A stretch of 64,000 nt of DNA from Cupriavidus sp. WKF15 (GCF_029278605.1 NZ_CP119572.1:930001-994000), one strand, 5' to 3'; numbered from the stretch's first letter, positions 9,086-19,183 are shown. Translations and numbers: made by a program. The notes: generated by a model from the letters alone, not told the origin.

Positions 9086-9277
9086 ATGTCCGGACTGATC
9101 GTCAGAGCAGATTGCGCCGTGTATCGCGGTCGCCAGAGCCACCGCAACGGCCACGCTGCCGTCGCCTCGGCAGGAGGCCGGCACGCCGGCAGCAGGGTGG
9201 GGCGCCACGCGCCGCGCCGGGCGCGACTGGCCTCGCAGGGGCGGTCCCTGGCGGCGGGCGAATGTCGGCGGCGATGA
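9086..9277 (+). CDS. Possible small Arg-rich protein (63 aa)
   Basis: Frame of 63 codons whose ATG is six bases after a full AAGGAG, 34 bases downstream of the LRAT-like gene. The product is Arg/Gly/Ala-rich with no hydrophobic segment, and I recognise no family. The good ribosome site supports it, while the biased composition, typical of random frames in GC-rich DNA, counts against it. Only conservation in relatives could decide. Confidence 0.3.
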   Translation: MSGLIVRADCAVYRGRQSHRNGHAAVASAGGRHAGSRVGRHAPRRARLASQGRSLAAGECRRR

Positions 9278-9324
9278 ATGGCAGTGGTGTCTGGGGAAGA
9301 TCCGGTACGGATGAAGCGAGGGCT

Positions 9325-9399
9325 TGGTCCCGCCGACAGGAATCGAACCTGTATCTAGCGCTTAGGAGGCGCTCGTTCTATCCATTGAACTACGGCGAG
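9325..9399 (-). tRNA. tRNA-Arg (anticodon CCU)
   Basis: Cloverleaf read on the minus strand. The acceptor CTCGCCG pairs with CGGCGGG (one U-G pair), the D-stem is GTTC/GAAC, and the anticodon loop CTCCTAA gives CCU. The T-arm is CAGG-TTCGATT-CCTG and the CCA end is encoded. It closely resembles E. coli tRNA-Arg(CCU), which decodes AGG, a rare codon in this genome type. No integrase gene or duplicated 3' end nearby indicates integration at it. Confidence 0.95.
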
Positions 9400-9655
9400 G
9401 GACAGAGTTGTCAGGACCATGGTTCCGCAGGGCTGCGGTGATCCTGAAGACGGGGCGGAGTATATCAAAATCCTCTCGCCCGGAGCGTGTTCCAGCGGCG
9501 GGGAAGGCCGATCGGCCGCGGCCGGGGGATGGACAATGCCGGTCCCGGCGGGGAGCATTTCGCCGAAATTCGCAAGTTTGCGGTAGCCAGCGCGGGTCGG
9601 GTGGCACCGCTGCACGGCGGCTTCCATTGCTTTGCCGCCGCGCGGTACCCGGCAA

Positions 9656-9805
9656 CTACTTCTTGTGATGCACCAGCCGGTTCCACCAGTACTGCACCGG
9701 ATGTTCGTGTTCGGGGTAGAGCGGCGACTTGTGGAAGAACTCGGCCCTCACGGCAAGGATGTACAGGGCGATGATGGCTGCGGCGAAGAGCAGGGCGGTA
9801 AGCAT
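9656..9805 (-). CDS. Small single-pass membrane protein (49 aa)
   Basis: Short gene, too small for most callers: ATG at 9805, 49 codons, stop TAG at 9656. GGGAG lies about eight bases upstream of the start. The product begins with a 17-residue hydrophobic helix (LTALLFAAAIIALYILAV), followed by a polar tail rich in His, Tyr and Trp (PEHEHPVQYWW) ending HHKK. This reads as one membrane anchor with a cytoplasmic or periplasmic tail. It lies between tRNA-Arg and the SMR gene. I recognise no family and suggest no function. Confidence 0.6.
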   Translation of the reverse strand: MLTALLFAAAIIALYILAVRAEFFHKSPLYPEHEHPVQYWWNRLVHHKK

Positions 9806-9853
9806 GGCGGTCTCCCGTGGCAGGAACCAAATCCATTCTAGGCGCCGCCGCTG

Positions 9854-10186
9854 CTAGTGCCCGCTGGTTTTCGAGAAAAGCTGGATCACCGCCACGCCGG
9901 CGATGATCAGCCCGATGCCCAGGCAGGCCGCCACGTCCGGCACCTGGCGGTACAGCACCATGGCGATCAGCGTGACCAGCACGATGCCGGCGCCGCTCCA
10001 GATGGCATAGGCGACCCCGACCGGCACGGACTCCATGACCAGCATCAGCAGGTAGAAGGCGCAGGCGTAGCCGGCCACGACCAGCATGCTGGGCACCAGC
10101 CGCGTGAAATTCTCCGCAGCCTTCAGGCTGCTGGTGGCAATGACCTCGGCCACGATGGCCAGCGTTAGCAGGAGGTATCCGTTCAT
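9854..10186 (-). CDS. Small multidrug resistance (SMR) family protein, EmrE-like
   Basis: Four-helix proton-coupled antiporter of 110 residues, the usual family length, active as an antiparallel dimer in the inner membrane. The essential membrane Glu is in AIVAEVIATSSLK (Glu14), and the family segments FTRLVPS and GVAYAIWSGAGIVL are present. The pattern matches the Qac/EmrE branch (quaternary cations) better than Gdx guanidinium exporters, although this cannot be settled by eye. A TATAAC about 13 bases before the ATG suggests a very short or absent leader. I saw no guanidine riboswitch. Confidence 0.9.
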   Translation of the reverse strand: MNGYLLLTLAIVAEVIATSSLKAAENFTRLVPSMLVVAGYACAFYLLMLVMESVPVGVAYAIWSGAGIVLVTLIAMVLYRQVPDVAACLGIGLIIAGVAVIQLFSKTSGH

Positions 10187-10198
10187 ATGTGAAAAAGG

Positions 10199-10204
10199 GT
10201 TATA
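10199..10204 (-). promoter_or_regulatory. -10 element of the SMR gene
   Basis: The minus strand reads TATAAC, ending 12 bases before the ATG at 10186, so the transcript would start about six bases before the start codon. There is no good -35 and no Shine-Dalgarno sequence, so the mRNA may be close to leaderless. Confidence 0.35.
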
Positions 10205-10425
10205 TGGGCAAGCGGACGGAGCGCGCCGGGGCGGGCAAGTGTTGCGCAGACACCGCAGCGGACAGGTATGCCCTCCCTTGCGGTGGTTGTGCGAAGCAGT
10301 ATTGCAGTTTTGAATGCTATTGTGCGCTTCAAGCGACATGCAGGCGGTCGCGGCAGTACCTGACCAGGCCGGGCCATCCAAAACAACGTACGGCGGCGGG
10401 TGTTTTCAGTTTCCGGGGGAGCGGA

Positions 10426-10932
10426 ATGAGCAATCAAGTCATTGACGGGGCAACGGTCTGGCAAGACACGCGTATGGCGGCCGCCGAGGCTGACGAATCG
10501 GGCGTCTGGCAGAACACAATCGCGGCGGCGGATTATGCCCTGGAGGAGGCGACCCGCATTCATCGCGGCGTGCAGAGCAATCTCAAGCTGGTTCAGGAAG
10601 TCCGGGCGCTGCGCGAGGAACTGCGCAAGGCGCACGCGGAAGCCGACCGCTACCGCGGCATGCATGCGCGCGTGGTGGTCAGCATGCGCCAGCTCGAGGA
10701 GGAGCATGCCGCCGAGATCGGCCGCCTGCAAACCGAGAACGAAATGCTGCTGGTGCGCCACCGCGTCTACAAGCTGCTGGCCGAGCACTACGGTCTGGCG
10801 GCGCTTCGCTTTGATACTCCGCAATTCTGCGAACATCGCGACCGTGTGCTCCAGCACGTGCTGTTCCAGCGCCGCAAGGGGGTGGCACTCGAAGATATCC
10901 GGTTTCGCGATATCGCCTTCCTGCTGCTCTAG
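10426..10932 (+). CDS. Hypothetical coiled-coil protein
   Basis: Cytosolic protein of 168 residues of no recognised family. Residues about 45-115 are strongly charged and heptad-like (VRALREELRKAHAEADRYR, then QLEEEHAAEIGRLQTENEML), predicting a coiled coil. The C-terminal part (PQFCEHRDRVLQHVLFQRRKGV) looks globular. The ATG at 10426 follows GGGGGAGCGG, and an earlier in-frame start would add 79 unlikely residues. No operon partner is evident. It might be a structural or nucleoid-associated protein, but nothing proves that. Confidence 0.7.
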   Translation: MSNQVIDGATVWQDTRMAAAEADESGVWQNTIAAADYALEEATRIHRGVQSNLKLVQEVRALREELRKAHAEADRYRGMHARVVVSMRQLEEEHAAEIGRLQTENEMLLVRHRVYKLLAEHYGLAALRFDTPQFCEHRDRVLQHVLFQRRKGVALEDIRFRDIAFLLL

Positions 10933-10944
10933 GCTGGTCCGGCC

Positions 10945-11154
10945 TCAGGCGATCTTGCGGCGCAGCACGAACAGCGCCAGCATGCCGCCTGCCACGCCCC
11001 AGAAGGCCGAGCCCACGCCGGCCAGCGTCATGCCGGACGCCGTGATCATGAAGGTGAGCGGGGCGGCTTCGCGTTCGTCCGGCGTCTGCATGGCCACGGT
11101 CAGGCCGTTGGCGATCGACCCCAGCAGCGCGAACGCGGCCAGCCGCACCACCAC
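10945..11154 (-). CDS. Small membrane protein, possibly 5'-frameshifted
   Basis: Frame of 69 codons (GTG start) encoding two hydrophobic segments (VVRLAAFALLGSIANGLTVAM and FMITASGMTLAGVGSAFWG) and a basic end (LRRKIA). No family is recognised. Just upstream, another frame reads KLMRVLSAASA, which would join naturally to AVVVRLAAF if one base were removed around 11157-11163. The intact gene may therefore start near 11190. Either a real frameshift, a sequencing error or a true GTG start is possible. The gene is convergent with the coiled-coil protein. Confidence 0.5.
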   Translation of the reverse strand: MVVRLAAFALLGSIANGLTVAMQTPDEREAAPLTFMITASGMTLAGVGSAFWGVAGGMLALFVLRRKIA

Positions 11155-11316
11155 GGCCTGCGGAGGCCGCGGACAGCACGCGCATCAGCTTGTCGAACCA
11201 GCCGGGCCCCGTCCCCTCCCCCCTCTCCCGGATGGGGCCGGTCTGGTCGTGTCGCCCTGGTCGGCTACCTGGCCGCCGCAAGCGGAACGCGTCGCGGCCC
11301 GCTTGCGGCGTGGGGT

Positions 11317-12252
11317 TCAGTCCGCGACCTTGTCGCTGGGGAACTTGAAGGAATCGCGCAGCAGGTAGCTCATGGGGATATCGAGCGTGATGCCATGCGG
11401 AGGAATCGGTGCCTGGAACCACTTCCGGTAGAGCTTAGGCGTTTCCTGCTCGTAGACGGAGGCGACCAGGGTCCTGTCCACCAGCTTCTTGAACTCGGCA
11501 TCGCCCTTGGGCAGCATGATGGCGTAGGGCTCGATGGTCAGCATCTCGCCAGTCACCTTGAAGTCGGCGGGCCGGCTGGCGTTGGCGCGCAGGCCGTACA
11601 GCAGCACGTCGTCCATCACGAAGGCGTCGGCCTTGCCGGCTTCGACCATGGCAAAGGCCTGCGCGTGGTCCTTGGCCTCGACCAGGCGCCACTGCATCAC
11701 GCCGCCTTCGTCCATCTTGCGCAGCATGGCCAGCGGCGTGGTGCCGGACGTGGACACCACGGTCTTGCCGCGCAAGTCGGCCCACCGGGCGATGCCCGAA
11801 TCGCTCTTGACGATCATGCGGCTGCCGGCGATGTAATGCGGGATGGTGAAGGCGACCTGCTCGCGCCGCTCGCGGTTGTTGGTAGTGGAGCCGCACTCCA
11901 GGTCGGCCTTGCCCCCGGCAATCGCGGCAATGCGGTTGGCCGGCGTGACCGGCACCCATTCGACGCGCAGGTTGGGCAGGCGCAGCGAGGTACGCACGGC
12001 GTCGGCGATCCTCAGGCACAGGTCCACCGCGTAGCCGACCGGCTTGCCGTCGACCACGAAGGAAAACGGCACCGAGCTTTCACGGTGGGCAATGCGGATG
12101 ACGCCGCTTTGCTGGATGTGCTGGAGGACCGGCGCGGTGGCGGATTCGGCGGGACCGGCTCCCGCGGCCAGCAGCCCGGCACATGCCAGGGAAGACAAGA
12201 CAAAGGCGACATTGGAGCGCGAAGCCCGGCGCGACAGACCCTTCTGGATCAT
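11317..12252 (-). CDS. Amino-acid ABC transporter substrate-binding protein (family 3, GltI-like)
   Basis: Periplasmic type II binding protein, 311 residues, with a signal peptide (RRASRS, hydrophobic core, AGAGPAESA). The opening SGVIRIAHRESSVPFSF and later GKADLECGSTTNNRERREQVAF and KDHAQAFAMVEAGKADAFVMDD match glutamate/aspartate-type solute-binding proteins. The ATG at 12252 follows GGGGG at good spacing, and a TTG five codons earlier is less likely. No permease or ATPase genes are adjacent, so it is an orphan binding protein or serves a transporter elsewhere. Confidence 0.88.
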   Translation of the reverse strand: MIQKGLSRRASRSNVAFVLSSLACAGLLAAGAGPAESATAPVLQHIQQSGVIRIAHRESSVPFSFVVDGKPVGYAVDLCLRIADAVRTSLRLPNLRVEWVPVTPANRIAAIAGGKADLECGSTTNNRERREQVAFTIPHYIAGSRMIVKSDSGIARWADLRGKTVVSTSGTTPLAMLRKMDEGGVMQWRLVEAKDHAQAFAMVEAGKADAFVMDDVLLYGLRANASRPADFKVTGEMLTIEPYAIMLPKGDAEFKKLVDRTLVASVYEQETPKLYRKWFQAPIPPHGITLDIPMSYLLRDSFKFPSDKVAD

Positions 12253-12747
12253 GGAAACCCCCGTCAAAGGAAAGCAAAAAAACTAATGGCGGCCGTCAGG
12301 TGTGGTTCCGTGCGGCTCTGCTCTGAGTTGTCGTTGTCGTGCTGTACCCCGCGGGCTATTGTTCCATGTGCGCCGGGTTGCCGACAACCTGCGGCAAGAC
12401 CGCCGTGCGACGTACGCAACGGCAGGCCGCCACCCCAGTTGACGGGGCTTTCCCTTACGGATATTTCCGAACTGGAGCGGCGTGCCGGCGATTGATATGC
12501 TTGCTTCCGTGTCCTGCGAGCAGGGCACCGAGGAGAGACTCTTGGGCCCGCGCTGCGGGCCCTTTCTTTTCTGCCTGATCCGAGGGGCGGCGCTTTCTTC
12601 TTTGGCTCCGGTCACCTGACACAAGACCCGCAGACGGGTTCCGGCGCCGTTGTTCTACAATGCGGCCTGCCTTGCGCCGAAGCCGCCAGCCCCCGCGGTT
12701 GCCGGTGCGCGTTCCGATCCTGCACTTATGCCGCCCGATTTCCTCCC
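12253..12747. promoter_or_regulatory. Long gene-free region before uup
   Basis: No credible gene in 495 bases. A plus-strand promoter-like pair (TTGACG 12439-12444, 17-base spacer, TATTTC 12462-12467) and an extended -10 (TGATATGCT, 12493-12501) precede an orphan terminator at 12544-12571. Downstream, TACAAT at 12656-12661 may be the -10 for uup. Confidence 0.4.
12544..12571 (+). terminator. Orphan intrinsic terminator (candidate sRNA end or leader attenuator)
   Basis: GGGCCCG (12544-12550) pairs with CGGGCCC (12556-12562) and is followed by TTTCTTTTCT. No plus-strand coding gene ends upstream. It must therefore close a short untranslated transcript or attenuate a long uup leader. Confidence 0.6.
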
Positions 12748-14676
12748 ATGGCCCTGTTTTCCATTACCGATGCCCAGCTTGCTTTCGGGCACGTGGCCTT
12801 GCTCGACCACACCGATTTTTCGCTGGAAGCCGGCGAGCGCGTCGGCCTGATCGGCCGCAACGGCTCGGGCAAGTCCTCGCTGCTGAAGATCGTGGCCGGC
12901 CTGGCGGCGCCGGATGACGGCCTGATCGCTCGCCAGTCCGGCGTGACGTCGGCCTACGTGCCGCAGGAGCCGCAATTCGAGCCCGGCATCACGGTGTTCG
13001 ACGCCGTGTCGCAGGGCATGGGCCAGGCGCATGACCTGCTGGTGCGCTATGAAGCCGCGGCCGAGAGGCTGGCCGACAGCCATGACGAGGCTGCGCTGGC
13101 GGAACTGCACCGGCTGCAGTCCGAACTCGACGCCGCCGGTGCCTGGCACCTGCGCACGCGCGTGGAAAGCACGCTGGCCCGGCTCGGGCTGGATCCGCAT
13201 ACGCGCGTCGACGCGTTGTCCGGCGGCCTGCAGAAGCGCGTCGCGCTGGCGCAGGGCCTGGTCGCGGAGCCGGATATCCTGCTGCTGGACGAGCCGACCA
13301 ACCACCTCGACGTGGAAGCCATCCGCTGGCTGGAAGACTTGCTGCTGGGTTTCCGCGGCAGCGTGCTGCTGATCACCCACGACCGCGCCTTCCTGGACCG
13401 CGTGGCGACCCGCATCGTCGAACTCGACCGCGGCCGCCTGCTGTCCTTCCCAGGCAACTTTGCCGCCTACCAGGCGCGCAAGGAGGAACTGCTGGCCGCC
13501 GAACAGGTGGAGCAGGCCAAGTTCGACAAGCTGCTCGCCCAGGAAGAAGTGTGGATCCGCAAGGGCGTGGAGGCGCGCCGCACGCGCAGCGTGGCGCGCA
13601 TCCAGCGCCTGGTAGCCATGCGCAGCGAACGCGCCGCGCGGCGCGAGGCGCAGGGCAACGTCAAGCTGGAAGTCTCGCAGGCCGATCGCTCCGGCAAGAT
13701 CGTGGCCGAGTTGACCGACGTGAACAAGGGCTACGGCGACAAGATCGTGGTGCGCGACTTCAGCGCCACCATCATGCGCGGCGACAAGGTCGGCCTGATC
13801 GGCCCCAACGGTGCCGGCAAGACCACGCTGCTGCGGCTGATCCTGGGTGAACTGCCGCCCGACAGCGGCACCGTGCGCAATGGCAGCAACCTGCAGGTCG
13901 CGTACTTCGACCAGATGCGCACCCAGCTCGACCTGGAAAAGTCCCTGGCCGACACCATCAGCCCGGGCAGCGACTGGGTCGAGGTCAACGGCCAGCGCAA
14001 GCACGTGATGAGCTACCTGGGCGACTTCCTGTTCGCGCCGGAGCGCGCGCGCTCGCCGGTCAAGTCGCTGTCCGGCGGCGAGCGCAACCGGCTGCTGCTG
14101 GCGCGCCTGTTTGCCCGCCCGGCCAACGTGCTCGTGCTTGACGAACCGACCAACGACCTCGACATCGACACGCTGGAATTGCTGGAAGAGCTGCTGCAGG
14201 ACTACAGCGGCACGGTGTTCCTGGTCTCGCACGACCGCGCGTTCCTGGACAACGTGGTGACCTCCACGATTGCCGCCGAGGGCGACGGCCAGTGGCGCGA
14301 GTCGGTTGGCGGCTATTCCGACTGGGTCGCGCAGTCCGAGCGCAGCGCCGCGCTGCAGGCAGCGCGCAAGCCCGAGCAGAAAACGGCCGAGCCGGTGAGG
14401 GCAAAGGACTCCCGCGAGGCGCGCGGCGCCAACCGCACGGTCAAGCTGTCATACAAGGAGCAGCGCGAGCTGGATGGTTTGCCCGAGCGGATTGCGTCGC
14501 TGGAAACCGAACAGAAGACGATCTCGGCGCAGCTCGAAGACGGCTCGCTTTATGTCAGCGACGCGGCCAAGGCCGCCACGCTGGCGACCCGCCACGACGA
14601 GATCGAGATGGAATTGCTGGAAGCGCTGGAGCGCTGGGAAGTGCTGGAGGCGAAGTCGAAGGGCGAGGCGGGCTAA
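12748..14676 (+). CDS. uup: ABC-F family ATPase Uup
   Basis: Soluble ribosome-associated ABC protein of 642 residues without membrane helices. It has two nucleotide-binding domains: Walker A GRNGSGKSS (near residue 36) and GPNGAGKTT (near 353), ABC signatures LSGGLQKR and LSGGERNR, and Walker B LLLDEPTNHLD and LVLDEPTNDLD. The basic linker around residues 260-310 (ARRTRSVARIQRL) and the C-terminal charged helices (about 545-640) identify Uup rather than EttA. Uup affects ribosome function and transposon excision in E. coli. Its stop overlaps that of the convergent 47-aa gene. Confidence 0.93.
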   Translation: MALFSITDAQLAFGHVALLDHTDFSLEAGERVGLIGRNGSGKSSLLKIVAGLAAPDDGLIARQSGVTSAYVPQEPQFEPGITVFDAVSQGMGQAHDLLVRYEAAAERLADSHDEAALAELHRLQSELDAAGAWHLRTRVESTLARLGLDPHTRVDALSGGLQKRVALAQGLVAEPDILLLDEPTNHLDVEAIRWLEDLLLGFRGSVLLITHDRAFLDRVATRIVELDRGRLLSFPGNFAAYQARKEELLAAEQVEQAKFDKLLAQEEVWIRKGVEARRTRSVARIQRLVAMRSERAARREAQGNVKLEVSQADRSGKIVAELTDVNKGYGDKIVVRDFSATIMRGDKVGLIGPNGAGKTTLLRLILGELPPDSGTVRNGSNLQVAYFDQMRTQLDLEKSLADTISPGSDWVEVNGQRKHVMSYLGDFLFAPERARSPVKSLSGGERNRLLLARLFARPANVLVLDEPTNDLDIDTLELLEELLQDYSGTVFLVSHDRAFLDNVVTSTIAAEGDGQWRESVGGYSDWVAQSERSAALQAARKPEQKTAEPVRAKDSREARGANRTVKLSYKEQRELDGLPERIASLETEQKTISAQLEDGSLYVSDAAKAATLATRHDEIEMELLEALERWEVLEAKSKGEAG

Positions 14677-14816
14677 CCGCACCACGCCAGCACCATATTG
14701 GTCAGGTCGACCATGAACGAGGGCCGCAGGTAACCGATAAACCCAAGTACCAGCGCCGCCGCCAGCACCAGCAGGCCGGCAGCGCGCAACACGTGCTCGC
14801 GGGCGGCGGTAGTCAT
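14673..14816 (-). CDS. Small membrane protein translationally coupled to the MFS permease (47 aa)
   Basis: Frame of 47 codons whose ATG overlaps the MFS stop as ATGA, implying coupling. The product has an N-terminal amphipathic start (TTAAREHVLRAAG), one clear helix (LLVLAAALVLGFIGYL) and a second hydrophobic stretch (FMVDLTNMVLAWCG). I recognise no family. The overlap and membrane character suggest an accessory or stabilising peptide for the transporter, but this is inference. Its stop overlaps the uup stop on the other strand. Confidence 0.65.
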   Translation of the reverse strand: MTTAAREHVLRAAGLLVLAAALVLGFIGYLRPSFMVDLTNMVLAWCG

Positions 14817-16024
14817 GCCGCAACCGGCTGCGGGCGCGCCAGCGCGTGCTCGCGGATCGGCAAGTTGACCAGCGCGGCCATCACGCCCAGCGCGATCGCG
14901 ATCATCCACACCGTGTTGTAGCCGCCGGTGCGGTCATACAGGTAGCCGCCCAGCCAGGCGCCCAGGAAGCTGCCGATCTGGTGCGAGAAGAACACCACGC
15001 CGGACAGCATCGACAGGTATTTCACCCCGAACACCTGGGCGATGATGCCGTTGGTCAGGGGCACGGTCGACAGCCACAGGAAGCCCATCAGCGCCGCAAA
15101 CATCCAGGTGCTGGCGGTCGAGAGCGGCAGCAGCAGGTAGCCGGTAATCACCACCGAGCGCGTCAGGTAGATGGCCGACAACAGATAGCGCTTGGGCATG
15201 CGCTGGCCCATCGCGCCGGCGGTGTAGGTGCCGAACACATTGAACAGGCCGATCAGCGCGAGCGCCACGGTGGCGATCTTCGGATCGGTCAGGCCCTGGT
15301 CCTTCAGGTAGGGGGCCAGGTGCACGCCGATGAACACCACCTGGAATCCGCATACGAAGTAGCCCAGCGTCAGCAGCTGGAAATTGCGGTTGCCGAAGGC
15401 CTCGCGGATGGCCTGGCCGATGGTCTGGTGATGCCCGCCGTCATGCGCGGCCATCTTCGGTTCGCGCAGCGTGAACGCCAGCGGCAGCATGACGCAGGCC
15501 ATCAGCGCCATCACGAACAGCGCGTTCTGCCAGCCAAGCCCCGAGATCAGCGTCTGCTCGACCGGGATCATCAGGAACTGGCCGAAGGAGCCCGCCGCGG
15601 CGGCAATGCCCATGGCCCAGACGCGCTTCTCGGCGCTGGCCACGCGGCCGATCACGCCGTACACCACGCTGTAGGTCGTGCCCGACTGCGCGATGCCGAT
15701 CATGACGCCGGCGCCGGTCGCGAAGGCCGTGCCGCTGGTCGACAGCGCCATCACCACGAGCCCGCCCACGTACAGCGCCACGCCGATCAGCATGATGCGC
15801 AGCGCGCCGAACTTGTCGGCCAGCGCGCCGGCGAAGGGCTGGCTGGCGCCCCACATCAGGTTCTGCAGCGCCAGCGCGAAGGCGAAGGTCTCGCGGTTCC
15901 AGCCATGGGTTTGCGTGATCGGCAGGTTGAACAGTCCGAAGCCATGCCGGATGCCCATGGAAAGGGTGACGAGCAGGCCGCCGCACACGAGCACGGTGGT
16001 CAGGGAGAGTGGTCGGTTCTGCAT
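14813..16024 (-). CDS. Major facilitator superfamily transporter
   Basis: Inner-membrane permease of 403 residues with about twelve helices, starting MQNRPLSLTTVLVCGG. RHGFGLFNLPI and the loop ALADKFGALR between helices 2 and 3 fit the oxalate/formate-antiporter or monocarboxylate-type MFS branch. The central cytoplasmic loop contains HDGGHHQTIGQAIREAFGNRNF. The ATG at 16024 is preferred to longer frames whose extra residues are unlikely. Substrate unknown. It is coupled to a 47-aa membrane protein and divergent from parE. Confidence 0.88.
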   Translation of the reverse strand: MQNRPLSLTTVLVCGGLLVTLSMGIRHGFGLFNLPITQTHGWNRETFAFALALQNLMWGASQPFAGALADKFGALRIMLIGVALYVGGLVVMALSTSGTAFATGAGVMIGIAQSGTTYSVVYGVIGRVASAEKRVWAMGIAAAAGSFGQFLMIPVEQTLISGLGWQNALFVMALMACVMLPLAFTLREPKMAAHDGGHHQTIGQAIREAFGNRNFQLLTLGYFVCGFQVVFIGVHLAPYLKDQGLTDPKIATVALALIGLFNVFGTYTAGAMGQRMPKRYLLSAIYLTRSVVITGYLLLPLSTASTWMFAALMGFLWLSTVPLTNGIIAQVFGVKYLSMLSGVVFFSHQIGSFLGAWLGGYLYDRTGGYNTVWMIAIALGVMAALVNLPIREHALARPQPVAA

Positions 16025-16335
16025 ATCGGGCTCGCTGCGGGCGGCGGGGTGCCGTAGTTGTTGTCGTTCTTGCTGAGCTGGCCGGGAGCGGCATTGGGGG
16101 TGCCGGGCCGGTCTGCGCGAGTTTACCCCGGCTTTCCGGAACGCGTCGGGCAGGGCCCGCAAGTCCGGACGGGCAGCATGGTAATCCGGATGGCCGGCAA
16201 GCAAGCGCGCCGGCGCCGCTGCCTTTTTGCCACGATTGCCGGTCCGGGCTTCCATTACAATGCAGTGCCCGGCACCCCGGCGCAGCCACGAATGCGCGCC
16301 CGAACCGCCGGGATCTCCACTTTCGTAGCGACTCC
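16025..16335. promoter_or_regulatory. Divergent region, MFS gene / parE
   Basis: No gene seen in 311 bases. A plus-strand TACAAT at 16256-16261 is a likely -10 for parE, with an untranslated leader of about 70 bases. The -35 is not clear. Confidence 0.35.
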
Positions 16336-18327
<1,992 letters not shown>

Positions 18328-18400
18328 CGGGCTGTCTGTGCGCGGACGGACAAAGGGGGATAATGCCCGCTTTGGCGTCCTCGCACCCAAGCCGGATCGC

Positions 18401-19183
18401 ATGATGACAATGAGACCGACACGCAAACCATGGCATTCAGCGGCCGCGGCCGTGCTGATGGTGGCCGGTCTCGCCTGTGCGCCGGCGGCGCATGCCGAAC
18501 TCTACGGCTTCATCGACTCGGATGGCATCGCCCACTTTGCCGAACGCAAGCTCGATGAGCGCTACAAGCTCTTCATGAGGAACGGCGGCAGCTTCGATAC
18601 CTCGCGCGACGCGAATGCCGCGGCGACCGATCTCGAACAGAACAAGCTGTACCGCTACGTCGTCAACCATCCGAATATCGCCAAGGTCGAGCCGATGATC
18701 CGGCAGATCGCGGAGAAGCAGGACGTCGACCCGGCGCTGGTCAAGGCGGTGATGGCGGTGGAGTCCGGCTTCAACCCGTCGGCCGTGTCGCCCAAGGGCG
18801 CCATCGGGCTGATGCAGGTCATTCCCGACACCGGCACGCGCTTTGGCGTGAGCGCCGACGCGCGCCGCAGCGTGGAGGAAAAGCTGGCCGACCCGCGCAC
18901 CAACATCTCGGCCGGCGTGCGTTACCTGCGCTGGCTGATGGAGCTGTTTCCCGACAACCTGGAACTGGTGCTGGCCGCCTATAACGCGGGCGAGGGCGCG
19001 GTGCAGCGCTACAACAACCGGATTCCGCCGTACCCGGAGACGCAGCAATACGTGAGCACCGTGCTGCAGTTCTACCGGCTTTACAAGCCCGGCGGCGGCC
19101 CGGTCGTGACCCGTACCAGCGCGGCGGCCGGCGCGCCGTCGCGCGTGAAGATGGTGATCGGCGGACGGCGCAGCATGCCCTGA
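18401..19183 (+). CDS. Lytic transglycosylase (SLT domain)
   Basis: Periplasmic murein-cleaving enzyme, 260 residues from the ATG at 18401 (further ATGs at 18404 and 18410 are equally possible). A signal peptide ends at AAHA before ELYGFIDSDG, which resembles a DUF4124-like strand segment. The SLT fold follows: AVESGFNPSAVSPKGAIGLMQVIPDT holds the catalytic Glu (ES), then AAYNAGEGAV and IPPYPETQQYV. The reaction is non-hydrolytic cleavage of the MurNAc-GlcNAc bond, forming anhydro-muropeptides. It lies between parE and parC in the same direction. Confidence 0.92.
   Translation: MMTMRPTRKPWHSAAAAVLMVAGLACAPAAHAELYGFIDSDGIAHFAERKLDERYKLFMRNGGSFDTSRDANAAATDLEQNKLYRYVVNHPNIAKVEPMIRQIAEKQDVDPALVKAVMAVESGFNPSAVSPKGAIGLMQVIPDTGTRFGVSADARRSVEEKLADPRTNISAGVRYLRWLMELFPDNLELVLAAYNAGEGAVQRYNNRIPPYPETQQYVSTVLQFYRLYKPGGGPVVTRTSAAAGAPSRVKMVIGGRRSMP

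Noticed and set aside
9325..9399. tRNA-Arg as an integration site for a genomic island
   Set aside because: No integrase gene and no duplicated tRNA 3' end in the surrounding sequence.
9112..9441. Plus-strand frame with ESNLYLALRRRSFYPLNYGE
   Set aside because: This is the antisense translation of tRNA-Arg(CCU), a familiar false-protein signature.
10187..10425. Guanidine riboswitch before the SMR gene
   Set aside because: I found none of the conserved guanidine riboswitch motifs, and the -10 element leaves no room for a structured leader.
16009..16335. N-terminal extension of ParE
   Set aside because: The extra 109 codons look like translated promoter DNA, and the canonical ParE start is at 16336.
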